In this document: positions 16,792 to 24,231 of the stretch, piece by piece
Layout: every line of letters begins with the position of its first letter
Position numbering within the stretch: position 1 is the first letter of the stretch
NCBI RefSeq assembly: GCF_900115925.1
Contig: NZ_FOYF01000003.1
Span: forward strand, 124,001-188,000
Origin: Bacillus sp. cl95
GTDB lineage: Bacteria; Bacillota; Bacilli; Bacillales; Cytobacillaceae
DNA length: 64,000 bases
Direction of reading: 5' to 3'
The notes under the pieces: model-generated
Seen by the model: only the letters and a program-made list of their open reading frames with translations
Databases searched by the model: none
Told to the model about the DNA's origin: nothing
Made by a program: the position numbers and the translations under genes

Positions 16792-17589
16792 GTGGAAACA
16801 AGAGAAAAACATTTTCGACCTTCCTGTCTGCCTGCATTGAACACCAGACTAAGAACATCTGAATTTTTCTTGCCATTTTATGAGAAGGTTCCTAATGAAA
16901 TCGTGCTTCCACTTGAATTGACTGCAACACCTGAAGAAACTGTGTTGAACTATTTTAGCATTTTGCGGGAAGCTGAGAATTTCGATTTGCGTGCTTGTGG
17001 TTCCATTGGCGAGGCACGTTTGCCCTTTCCGATTGCGTATAACTTTTTATCAGAGGAGTATAAACAGAGATTAAGCTATAATGAATATTTGGCTTCGTTT
17101 TCGGGGATTGGTCACACAAGTCTGATTAAGCTAAAGCGCATTCCAGACGGTAGGCGTGGGATTAAATATTTTTATGAAATCGAAACCATCGAAGGCATGT
17201 CAGGTAAGCAAGCTGAGTATTTTGGGTATTACTATGGGTTTATTAAACTTGCAAAGACTCCCTTAGGTTATCGAATTACAAATATAGAGAAGTTTCCAGA
17301 AGATTTTCTTTGTGCACCGTATCATGGTTGGGATCATGATGCGGAAGCAGTTGTCGGTGTGAAGTACGGTTGGTGGCGCAAATTAATTAAGAAGAATTAT
17401 GCTATGGTTCAGAACGGATATGTTAAAAATATTTACTTTCACGGTACAGATGGCGCGGATTATACTTTCATTTTCTTTGAATTGACGAATGGAACCGATG
17501 TGGAAATCGCTCAATTTCGAAAGGGAAGTGATGGCAGTTGGAAACAAATAAGAATGACGCCGGAAATACAGTGTTTGGATAAGAAATAA
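16792..17589 (+). CDS. Hypothetical protein, 265 residues
   Basis: I do not recognise a family. The product is soluble in appearance, without signal peptide or membrane helix, and rich in aromatic residues (YFGYYYGF, YHGWDHD, YGWWRK). A central region reads like a lipocalin/NTF2-like beta sheet, with a possible DUF4829/NTF2-type fold (low confidence). GTG 16792 is chosen because GGGGTGAT is 4-8 nt upstream; GTG 16783 and ATG 16786 overlap that site. It is monocistronic, ending in a strong hairpin. Confidence 0.7.
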   Translation: METREKHFRPSCLPALNTRLRTSEFFLPFYEKVPNEIVLPLELTATPEETVLNYFSILREAENFDLRACGSIGEARLPFPIAYNFLSEEYKQRLSYNEYLASFSGIGHTSLIKLKRIPDGRRGIKYFYEIETIEGMSGKQAEYFGYYYGFIKLAKTPLGYRITNIEKFPEDFLCAPYHGWDHDAEAVVGVKYGWWRKLIKKNYAMVQNGYVKNIYFHGTDGADYTFIFFELTNGTDVEIAQFRKGSDGSWKQIRMTPEIQCLDKK

Positions 17590-17617
17590 CGCGCTGATGG
17601 CCAGCGCGTTATTTCTT
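17581..17617. terminator. Long hairpin terminator
   Basis: A 16-bp stem aagaaataacgcgctg / cagcgcgttatttctt contains the stop codon of the preceding gene. Confidence 0.8.
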
Positions 17618-17636
17618 GTGGGAATGGCAACATAAC

Positions 17637-17741
17637 TTTACTCGTGTGAATGTACGGTTTACTCTTGTAACTGCACGGTTTACTTGTGTAAATTGACATT
17701 TTACTCGCGCAAATCTCGAGTCTACTCGCGCCTGACACGCC
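17637..17741. repeat. Five-copy 21-bp imperfect tandem array
   Basis: Five consecutive units begin exactly every 21 bp at 17637, 17658, 17679, 17700 and 17721. Each starts T(T/C)TACT followed by a GT/GC-rich block and a CG-rich end, for example tttactcgtgtgaatgtacgg. The array lies between the convergent ends of two genes and has no obvious coding or terminator role. A second array of different sequence but the same period is at 39332. Confidence 0.85.
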
Positions 17742-17767
17742 AATGTCACAAAGCCATGAAACAAAAC

Positions 17768-19039
17768 CTATGCTTCTTCTGCAACAGGCGCATTCACAGG
17801 TGAAATTGAAGCCTGTTGATTCACAAACTGCGGAAGTACAAGTAAATAATATGCACCAACACCAACCATGAGTGCTCCAATACCATAATACATGGCGTCA
17901 ACCGTAAAGAAGGCAGGGAACAAAACAGCAATCAAGCCTAGTGCCAATGACTGAGCGAACATCATGAGTGGGTCGACCCAACCAGAGACGCGGCCCATGA
18001 ATTTTGGATCGACCAGCTCGGTCATCCACCCTGATAAAGCGACGTTTACGGGAGCAATTACAATACCCATGAACAAAATGATTGCGAAATAGATCCACGG
18101 ATTGCTAATCATTCCAAGCAGAACGGTGAAACCTCCTGTTAAAATCAGACCCCAAATGATGACGCGATGCTTTTTGATTTTTTGAATAAGTGTATTGGCA
18201 ATCGCACTACCGGCAATAAATCCAATACCTAAGAAAACTGAAAATAAACTCGCATATTTTTCGTAATCGTTTGGTGCCAATTTATATTTCATTGTAAAGA
18301 GTGGCAATACCGCAAAGCCGCCGTTAATGAGTCCAAAAACGAGAAAACCTAAAACGATTGAACGTAATAATTTGAAGTTGAAGATATATTTGAAGCCTTG
18401 GGCAAAATCAGAGAGGACAAATTTAACGTTTAATTTTTTCAATCTGGTTTTTCCGTTCGGAAGTCTTACTTCTAGTGGAATGTTACAGCTACGAATGAGG
18501 ATTCCTGAGATGATAAAGCTGAGAAGATCTACGGTGATGGAGCCAAGAATTCCTACATAATGATAAGATAGTGCGCCTAGCCCGACACCAAAGAGCATGA
18601 ATATACCCATGACAGCCTGGTTGATACCTGATGCTTGCATGTATTGTTCCTTATCAAGGACTCCCTGGAGGATGCTCATTTCTGCTGGTGCAAAGAATTT
18701 CGAAACAGCGCTTCTGATAAACAAGATGAAAAATGTGAGAAACAATAAATCTGCATATATCGCTCCGATTAAACCTAAAGTTAGGCCAGCGCGAATCCAG
18801 TCTGAGTTTTCAGCAATTTTCTTGCGGTCAAAACGGTCTGCGGCCACACCTACAAGAAAGAAAACACAAAGTATTGGTAGTGAATACATCATTTCAGCAA
18901 TCGTAGCGTATGATGGTTGATTGCTAAAACGGTCTAACAAGTAAAAGGCAAATGCCATATTTCCGACGGTGGAACCAAGTTGTGATGCAAAGGCTGCCGC
19001 AAATAGCTTCGAAAATATTTCGTTTTTAAAAATCCCCAT
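17768..19039 (-). CDS. MFS efflux transporter
   Basis: The product (~423 residues) has about 12 membrane segments with the MFS loop 2-3 motif GVAADRFDRKK. It resembles the macrolide-efflux/enterobactin-exporter-like MFS group (MFS_3). ATG 19039 is used because GGGGAGGAAATGATA places the ribosome site 8 nt upstream. It overlaps the TetR gene by 14 bp, so the two are translationally coupled. Export of a hydrophobic toxic compound sensed by the TetR protein is the likely role; the substrate is unknown. Confidence 0.9.
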   Translation of the reverse strand: MGIFKNEIFSKLFAAAFASQLGSTVGNMAFAFYLLDRFSNQPSYATIAEMMYSLPILCVFFLVGVAADRFDRKKIAENSDWIRAGLTLGLIGAIYADLLFLTFFILFIRSAVSKFFAPAEMSILQGVLDKEQYMQASGINQAVMGIFMLFGVGLGALSYHYVGILGSITVDLLSFIISGILIRSCNIPLEVRLPNGKTRLKKLNVKFVLSDFAQGFKYIFNFKLLRSIVLGFLVFGLINGGFAVLPLFTMKYKLAPNDYEKYASLFSVFLGIGFIAGSAIANTLIQKIKKHRVIIWGLILTGGFTVLLGMISNPWIYFAIILFMGIVIAPVNVALSGWMTELVDPKFMGRVSGWVDPLMMFAQSLALGLIAVLFPAFFTVDAMYYGIGALMVGVGAYYLLVLPQFVNQQASISPVNAPVAEEA

Positions 19040-19670
19040 TATCATTTCCTCCCCGAACTTCTTCAAATACTACACTTGCCAACATCTTTTTCATAAGGGC
19101 GAACTGCTCTTTCACATACAAGTTTTCCACTCCAACTCCTGTACTATGAAGAATTAAACCTTCCCAGAAGCTCATAAGCAATTTCTCGAGTACCAAAATC
19201 GGTGTGTCCGACCTGAATTCTCCGTTGTTCACGCCTTTTTCTAAAAGCTTCATGAGAATTCGATTCTGACGGTTGTATCTCGCTTTAAGAAAATCACGTC
19301 GCTTTGGCTCTCGGTAACCACCTATGAAATACTCATAAATCGCGACGTATAGGGTATTTTCTTCTTCATACAACTGCTTTTCAAGCATTTCAAACAGCGT
19401 GCCAATCGATTCCCAGACAGGAATATCCAAAGTAATGAAATGGCCTAGTTCGTCAATGGTTTCATTGTCTATGTCATTGATCATAGCTTCAAAAATTTCT
19501 TCTACACTGGAAAAATAAAGGTAGACCCATCCACGGCTGTTTCCAGTTTGATCGACAATATCCTTCATGGTTGCAGCTTCAAAACCTTTGAGTTTAAATA
19601 CTTCAATAGCTGAGTCGATAATATGCTTCCGACGTTTTTCTTTTTCAGATTGAGAAAGCTTTGGTGACAT
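19026..19670 (-). CDS. TetR-family repressor of the adjacent MFS gene
   Basis: The 214-residue product has an N-terminal TetR helix-turn-helix (ATMKDIVDQTGNSRGWVYLYFSS) and a helical ligand-binding C-terminal domain. It is the first gene of a two-gene operon with the MFS transporter. The ATG 19670 has GGAGG upstream (the frame can be extended to a TTG that is part of that site). Two palindromes in its promoter make autorepression and ligand-induced efflux the natural model. Confidence 0.92.
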   Translation of the reverse strand: MSPKLSQSEKEKRRKHIIDSAIEVFKLKGFEAATMKDIVDQTGNSRGWVYLYFSSVEEIFEAMINDIDNETIDELGHFITLDIPVWESIGTLFEMLEKQLYEEENTLYVAIYEYFIGGYREPKRRDFLKARYNRQNRILMKLLEKGVNNGEFRSDTPILVLEKLLMSFWEGLILHSTGVGVENLYVKEQFALMKKMLASVVFEEVRGGNDNGDF

Positions 19671-19693
19671 ACGCTGTACCTCCAAAATAAAAC

Positions 19694-19742
19694 TGACATC
19701 CTTGTCACTTTTATTATAATGACACCAGTGTCAGTTTTGCAA
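19694..19742 (-). promoter_or_regulatory. tetR-MFS promoter with two palindromic operators
   Basis: On the minus strand, TTGCAA (19737-19742), an 18-bp spacer and TATAAT (19713-19718) form the promoter. Palindrome TGACACCAGTGTCA (19720-19733) sits in the spacer and TGACATCCTTGTCA (19694-19707) sits just after the -10. The centres are 26 bp apart and both share the half-site TGACA, so they probably bind two dimers of the TetR protein. Confidence 0.8.
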
Positions 19743-19784
19743 CTATATTTTGGGGAAAATTTATAAAACAAACATGAAAAAAAG

Positions 19785-19812
19785 CGTAAACCTATAGGTT
19801 CACGCTTTTCTT
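19785..19812. terminator. Hairpin terminator
   Basis: Stem gcgtaaacc / ggttcacgc (one mismatch) flanked by A and T runs. Confidence 0.65.
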
Positions 19813-20169
19813 CATTCCTTAAATAGGAATTGGGGGGGAGTGCTTATTGCTTCTGGGGTCTTATCGATCTTGAGTCCATCGGTTGAACACCAGTGTCGCT
19901 TTCGCCCTGAGAGCAAAAGTACCTTCCCTTGAACTGCCAAATTCCGAAGTCGCTGCTGTTCGAATCATCGCTTCCCAGTCCCTTCAATTGGTATTGGCGT
20001 TACATTCTTTATATACCACCATAAAACAAGGACAAACTCAAATCTTGGTGTTGGATAAAATTACCTTTCCTATTTATTAGAATAAAGTAGGAACTGTAGC
20101 TGTCCATTACAAAAAGAATAGCTATGAAACGGTGTATTCATACATAAATTGTAGAAAGGAGGTGAGCGG
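19813..20169. other. 357-bp gap upstream of the AtuA-like operon, no gene supported
   Basis: Frames of about 50-65 codons exist on both strands, but none has a ribosome site or recognisable product. Base composition between about 19840 and 20000 is less AT-rich than usual for an intergenic gap, so a decayed gene is possible. The promoter of the cluster at 20170 should lie near the right end. Confidence 0.4.
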
Positions 20170-21546
20170 GTGGGTCAACCAATCAAAATCTTGGCACCAT
20201 GTGGCATGCTAGGTTATGGATTTCCCGAGAGTTCTTTTTTAGAGGGAATGGCTCATGAACCACATGCGATCGTAGTAGACGCTGGCTCGACTGATGCGGG
20301 ACCACATAAACTCGGAGCCGGTGTGGGTATTGTAAGTAGGAGGGCAACCAAGAAGGACTTACAGCATATTTTGGTGAACGGACTGAGGAATAAGATCCCT
20401 ATTATCATAGGTTCGGCAGGTGGAGCTGGAGCTCGCCCACACGTAAAGTGGACTTTAGAAATAATCCAAGAAATACTAAAGGAGCAACATCTTTCTGCAA
20501 AAATGGCGGTTATATGGGCAGACATCCCCAATGAAATGGTGTTGAATGCTAATAAGCGAGGAAAAGTAATTCCGCTTAGCCCAAATGTTCCACATCTTAA
20601 TGAACTGACAATTACTCAAACAAATGGTGTTGTAGCGCAAATGGGACATGAACCAATCGTCAAAGCTTTAGAAAATGGAGCTGAAATTATCATTTGCGGG
20701 CGTGCTTATGATCCATCTCCTTTTGCAGCAATTGGAATTTTTCACGGCAAGGATCCTGCACTTGCCTATCACCTTGGTAAAATATTAGAATGTGGAGCCC
20801 TCTGTGCGGAACCTGGAACGACCAAGGATTGTATGCTAGGAATCATCGAAGACCAATCATTCATAGTGAGAGCACTCAATCCAGAGCGGAAATGTACAGC
20901 TGTTAGTGTGGCTGCACATACTTTTTATGAAAAAGAACATCCGTTTCTGCTTAGAGGACCAGGGTTTACCCTTGATCTCGAAAACTGTGAATTTATTGAA
21001 AAAGAAAATGGTGTAGTAGAAGTAACAAAGAGCAGATTCATCAAAAATGAAGTTTATCAGATTAAGTTAGAAGGCGCTCGGCGTGTCGCTTATCGAACGT
21101 TTACGATCGCTGGAATTCGTGATCCGATACTTCTAGATTCTCTAACAGTGGTAGAAAATGAAGTAATCGTGCAAGTCCATAAATACTATCCAGAAATTCA
21201 TAAGGAAGATTACAAGATAAATTTTATTAATTATGGCATGAACGGAGTCCTTGGGGAACGTGAACCGGCTTCCTTTTCAGGTCATGAAGTAGGTGTTGTA
21301 CTTGAAGTGGTTGCCAAAACTCAGGAGCTTGCTTCGAGCATCTGTGCAACAGCAAGATCGACACTCCTGCATTTTGGATATGAAAATAGAAAATCTACCG
21401 CAGGTAATCTAGCCTTTCCGTTTGCGCCGAGTGATATTGATTTTGGACCAGTTTATGAATTTTCGGTTTATCATTTAATGGAGATTCAAGATTCTCCTTT
21501 TCAAATTGAGTATTTGACTGGAGGGAAAGATGACCAGATTATTTGA
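20170..21546 (+). CDS. AtuA-like protein, DUF1446 family
   Basis: The 458-residue product matches the DUF1446/AtuA family (acyclic terpene utilisation AtuA-like): KILAPCGMLGYGF at the N-terminus, VDAGSTDAGPHKLGAG and GSAGGAGARPH, conserved motifs of the family's N-terminal domain. The biochemical activity of the family is not established. Homologues accompany CoA-linked and branched-acid catabolism and are almost always paired with DUF4387, as here (17-bp overlap with the next gene). GTG 20170 follows a near-perfect AAAGGAGGTGAG. It is first in a five-gene set with a sugar kinase and two ADP-ribosylglycohydrolase-fold genes. Confidence 0.85.
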   Translation: MGQPIKILAPCGMLGYGFPESSFLEGMAHEPHAIVVDAGSTDAGPHKLGAGVGIVSRRATKKDLQHILVNGLRNKIPIIIGSAGGAGARPHVKWTLEIIQEILKEQHLSAKMAVIWADIPNEMVLNANKRGKVIPLSPNVPHLNELTITQTNGVVAQMGHEPIVKALENGAEIIICGRAYDPSPFAAIGIFHGKDPALAYHLGKILECGALCAEPGTTKDCMLGIIEDQSFIVRALNPERKCTAVSVAAHTFYEKEHPFLLRGPGFTLDLENCEFIEKENGVVEVTKSRFIKNEVYQIKLEGARRVAYRTFTIAGIRDPILLDSLTVVENEVIVQVHKYYPEIHKEDYKINFINYGMNGVLGEREPASFSGHEVGVVLEVVAKTQELASSICATARSTLLHFGYENRKSTAGNLAFPFAPSDIDFGPVYEFSVYHLMEIQDSPFQIEYLTGGKDDQII

Positions 21547-21841
21547 ACTGGCAAAAGTATTACGAAGCAAAAATTCAGGTCCTTTTGAGCTGACGATGGA
21601 TATTCTGTTTGATCACGAAGATAATTATCAGCGGGTGAAGAAATCGGATAAAATAAATTTCGAAACCATTTGTAATCTATATAGAGTTTCACGAGAAGAA
21701 GTTCGGCATCTTGTGTTTTTTGACCAGGCGCTTGGAATAAAGATTACTATTCTGAGAAATGTTTCTTCTGGAACTGTAGGAGACCGTGATGTTTATGGAG
21801 CGCAACAGCATGCGCCATTAATGAATATTGAAGTGGATTAG
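21530..21841 (+). CDS. DUF4387 family protein
   Basis: The 103-residue product contains LAKVLRSKNSGPFELTMDIL and RNVSSGTVGDRDVYGAQQHAPL, the signature of DUF4387, the standard partner of DUF1446 proteins. In some larger homologues the two domains are reported as one polypeptide, suggesting a complex (family knowledge, function unknown). It overlaps the upstream gene and is followed within 12 bp by the kinase, so it is clearly in an operon. Confidence 0.87.
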   Translation: MTRLFELAKVLRSKNSGPFELTMDILFDHEDNYQRVKKSDKINFETICNLYRVSREEVRHLVFFDQALGIKITILRNVSSGTVGDRDVYGAQQHAPLMNIEVD

Positions 21842-21853
21842 GTGATGAATGAC

Positions 21854-22744
21854 ATGAAGAAAATCGCGGTTATTGGAAGTATCAATATGGATTATTTCAT
21901 TGAAACTGACGTGTTCCCGAATGTGGGTGAAACTGTTCTCGCTAAGAAGTCATTTACTGCTCTTGGAGGCAAAGGAGCCAATCAAGCGGTTGCGGCAGGG
22001 AGGCTCGGGGCAGACGTCACATTGTTTGGGAGCATTGGAGATGATGATGCAGGCGATATTTTTAAAAAGAAAATGGAAAAAGAGTTTGTCGACATTTCAT
22101 TTGTACAAAGTGTGAAGAACATCGCGACCGGTTCCGCTTTTATCGAATTGAGTAAGTCTGAAAATCGGATACTTGTAGTCCCAGGCGCAAATCAATGTAC
22201 TGACAGGGAATATGTTGAAAGAATGTTTAATGAAATGATTAAGCATGATATTTTCGTTTTCCAGCTAGAGACACCCGTCAGTATGCTTGAATATTTGGTT
22301 CCGAAGCTTGCTGATCATGGAAAAATAATCGTACTGAATCCGGCACCAGCACAAACCATTCAGGCAGAATTACTTGAGAAAATCACTTATGTGACGCCTA
22401 ATGAGCACGAATTTAAAGTTGTCATGAATTCGGTTGATAAAATGGAAGATTTGCTTTTTACTCATCCCAATCAGTTGTTGATTACAAAAGGTACGGCAGG
22501 TGTTTTCTATTCAGACGGCCAGAAAATTGTTTGTGTTCCAGCTTTAAAAGTTGAAGCGGTAGATACGACAGGTGCAGGTGATACTTTTTCCGGAGCCTTT
22601 GCGGCTGCACTTGCCGAGGGAAAAGAATTGCGGGAAAGTATTCAATTTGCAAATATTGCGGCAGGACTTTCGGTAAAGAAGAAAGGTGCACAAGCGGGGA
22701 TGCCGACAAGAGAAGAGGTTCTTCAGTTCTATGCTAGTTCTTGA
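21854..22744 (+). CDS. Ribokinase-family (PfkB) carbohydrate kinase
   Basis: The 296-residue product has the PfkB signatures: GSINMDYFIETDVFPNVGE at the N-terminus, GGKGANQAVAAGRLGA and the C-terminal DTTGAGDTFSGAFAAAL with the catalytic Asp. It phosphorylates ribose or a nucleoside/sugar analogue. ATG 21854 is chosen because TTAGGTGAT is at the correct spacing; earlier GTG/ATG codons at 21842-21847 overlap it. Its place between DUF4387 and the ADP-ribosylglycohydrolase genes suggests it acts on a pentose released by those enzymes (inference). Confidence 0.9.
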   Translation: MKKIAVIGSINMDYFIETDVFPNVGETVLAKKSFTALGGKGANQAVAAGRLGADVTLFGSIGDDDAGDIFKKKMEKEFVDISFVQSVKNIATGSAFIELSKSENRILVVPGANQCTDREYVERMFNEMIKHDIFVFQLETPVSMLEYLVPKLADHGKIIVLNPAPAQTIQAELLEKITYVTPNEHEFKVVMNSVDKMEDLLFTHPNQLLITKGTAGVFYSDGQKIVCVPALKVEAVDTTGAGDTFSGAFAAALAEGKELRESIQFANIAAGLSVKKKGAQAGMPTREEVLQFYASS

Positions 22745-22761
22745 AAGAGGGGGCGTTTTGA

Positions 22762-23910
22762 ATCGTTACTTTTTCAGAAAAAGTAAAAGGTGTCTTGATT
22801 TCAGTAGCGCTTGGAGATGCACTTGGAGCACCCGTAGAAAAGCTAAGTTATGATGAGATTAAAAAAAGCTATGAGAGAGTTGAATCATTACGAACGGAAT
22901 GGTATAAAGCAGGATTAGGAGAAGATGTGACCCTTGGGAAAAGACGGGGACATGGAATTGTCACGGACGATACGCTCATGACAAATGCGCTTGTGAATGT
23001 TTATTTACGCCTAAGACGTCATTTGGATGCATATGATATGAGTAAAGATTTTGTAAAAGAAATAGCATTTAAGAAAACTTACATTCCCGAATTGGATAAG
23101 GAAACATTTCTGATTGACCGGCTTTTTTACCCTGAAAAATATATTTATATTCGTCATGTCCTCGCCAATTGCGAACCAAGGGAAGGCGGTTTAGGCAATA
23201 TGGTCAACTGTGGAGCCGCCATGTATATGGCTCCCGTGGGTATTGTCAATGCAGGTGATGCGAGATCGGCGTATAACGAGGCCATCCTGTTTGCCTCTGG
23301 ACATCAGTGCAGCTATGGTTTAGAAGCGGCTGGTGTCTTTGCGGCCTGTGTGGCAAAGGCGTTAGAGCCAGGGGCTACGATTGAAGAAATTGTGAAAACG
23401 GCTATTTTACATGCCAAGGATGGAACAAAAGAAGCCATAAAAGACCTGACTAGAGCTGCAATTGAACTTCGCACAAAAAAAGCTGAAATGGATGAAGTGA
23501 TACATGTTCTCCACTCAGCCATTTCAACCTATTCTCCCATGAAAAATGATGTCCATCGTCATATCCAAAAAGTTGGCGTTGCTTCCAATCACTATACTCC
23601 CAACCGATTATTCTCTATAGAAGAACTCCCGCTCGCACTCGCGTTTATCGTGTTCAATGATGGAGATTACTATCAGTCCCTATACGATGGCATCAATTCT
23701 GGCCGCGATACCGATTCGATTGGCGTGATGATCGGTGCTATTTTGGGTGCCATGTACGGCGATAAAGTCATTAAAGCTGAAGATATACTTATTCTTGAGA
23801 ATCACAACCGCATGGATTTTTCAAAAATTGCTACGGATTTTACAAACCTCGCAGAGGAAATGATGATAAAGGATATTCTCCTTCACGAAAAAAGAAGGAC
23901 GATACTCTAG
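22762..23910 (+). CDS. ADP-ribosylglycohydrolase-family protein, unusual 5' end
   Basis: The product (~382 residues) has the family metal motifs: VALGDALGAPVE near the N-terminus, TDDTLMTNALV and GRDTDSIGVMIG, which bind two divalent ions. Such proteins cleave N-ribosyl bonds in ADP-ribosylated proteins, nucleosides or related compounds. The 5' end is abnormal. Coding-like sequence extends upstream of TTG 22795 to an ATC at 22762, which lies 8 nt after GAGGGGG. Alternatively a TTG at 22758 opens MNRYF and would join the main frame only if one T were removed from TTTTT (22770-22774). The gene may be damaged, or use a non-standard start. Confidence 0.8.
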   Translation: MVTFSEKVKGVLISVALGDALGAPVEKLSYDEIKKSYERVESLRTEWYKAGLGEDVTLGKRRGHGIVTDDTLMTNALVNVYLRLRRHLDAYDMSKDFVKEIAFKKTYIPELDKETFLIDRLFYPEKYIYIRHVLANCEPREGGLGNMVNCGAAMYMAPVGIVNAGDARSAYNEAILFASGHQCSYGLEAAGVFAACVAKALEPGATIEEIVKTAILHAKDGTKEAIKDLTRAAIELRTKKAEMDEVIHVLHSAISTYSPMKNDVHRHIQKVGVASNHYTPNRLFSIEELPLALAFIVFNDGDYYQSLYDGINSGRDTDSIGVMIGAILGAMYGDKVIKAEDILILENHNRMDFSKIATDFTNLAEEMMIKDILLHEKRRTIL

Positions 23911-24137
23911 TTTTTAGCGAGCTTATGTGAATAAAATTTTTCAGCGAAGAAACTTACAATTAGCCCTATGATTAAAGGTAAGAAGGAACCGGCTGTCATA
24001 TCGAAACCTGCTGTGCTATTACTTGATTCATAGCTAAACATCAAAGCTGGAATAGTAAAGGTGTGTCCTATTAAGTATAAAGTTCCAGTTGTGAGCACGA
24101 GGGCACTTAAGGTAACTAATAAACTCTTAAAAGTCAT
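23907..24137 (-). CDS. Small membrane protein nested antisense in the operon
   Basis: The 76-residue product has two hydrophobic segments (about 5-35 and 48-68) around a polar loop and a basic tail (HKLAKN). AAGGAGGGAGATA precedes the ATG, so translation is likely. I do not recognise a family. It lies on the opposite strand between the two ADP-ribosylglycohydrolase genes and overlaps the stop of the first by 4 bp. A TATAAT on the minus strand at 24167-24172 could be its -10. Confidence 0.7.
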   Translation of the reverse strand: MTFKSLLVTLSALVLTTGTLYLIGHTFTIPALMFSYESSNSTAGFDMTAGSFLPLIIGLIVSFFAEKFYSHKLAKN

Positions 24138-24231
24138 TATCTCCCTCCTTATGGTATTTTTTACCTATATTATACAGTTGATCTTTGGTAAAGAACAGCA
24201 TTTTCCAAGTCAAATGATTGGAGGTGATCAG

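Noticed and set aside
17511-17738. Minus-strand frame of 75 codons across the 21-bp array
   Set aside because: A 21-bp period is a multiple of three, so an array can stay open by chance; there is no ribosome site and the start lies within the array.
17637-17741. CRISPR array
   Set aside because: Units are contiguous, diverged and without spacers, and there are no cas genes.
19883-20080. 65-codon plus-strand frame in the gap before the AtuA-like gene
   Set aside because: No ribosome site, no recognisable motif, and a competing minus-strand frame of equal quality.
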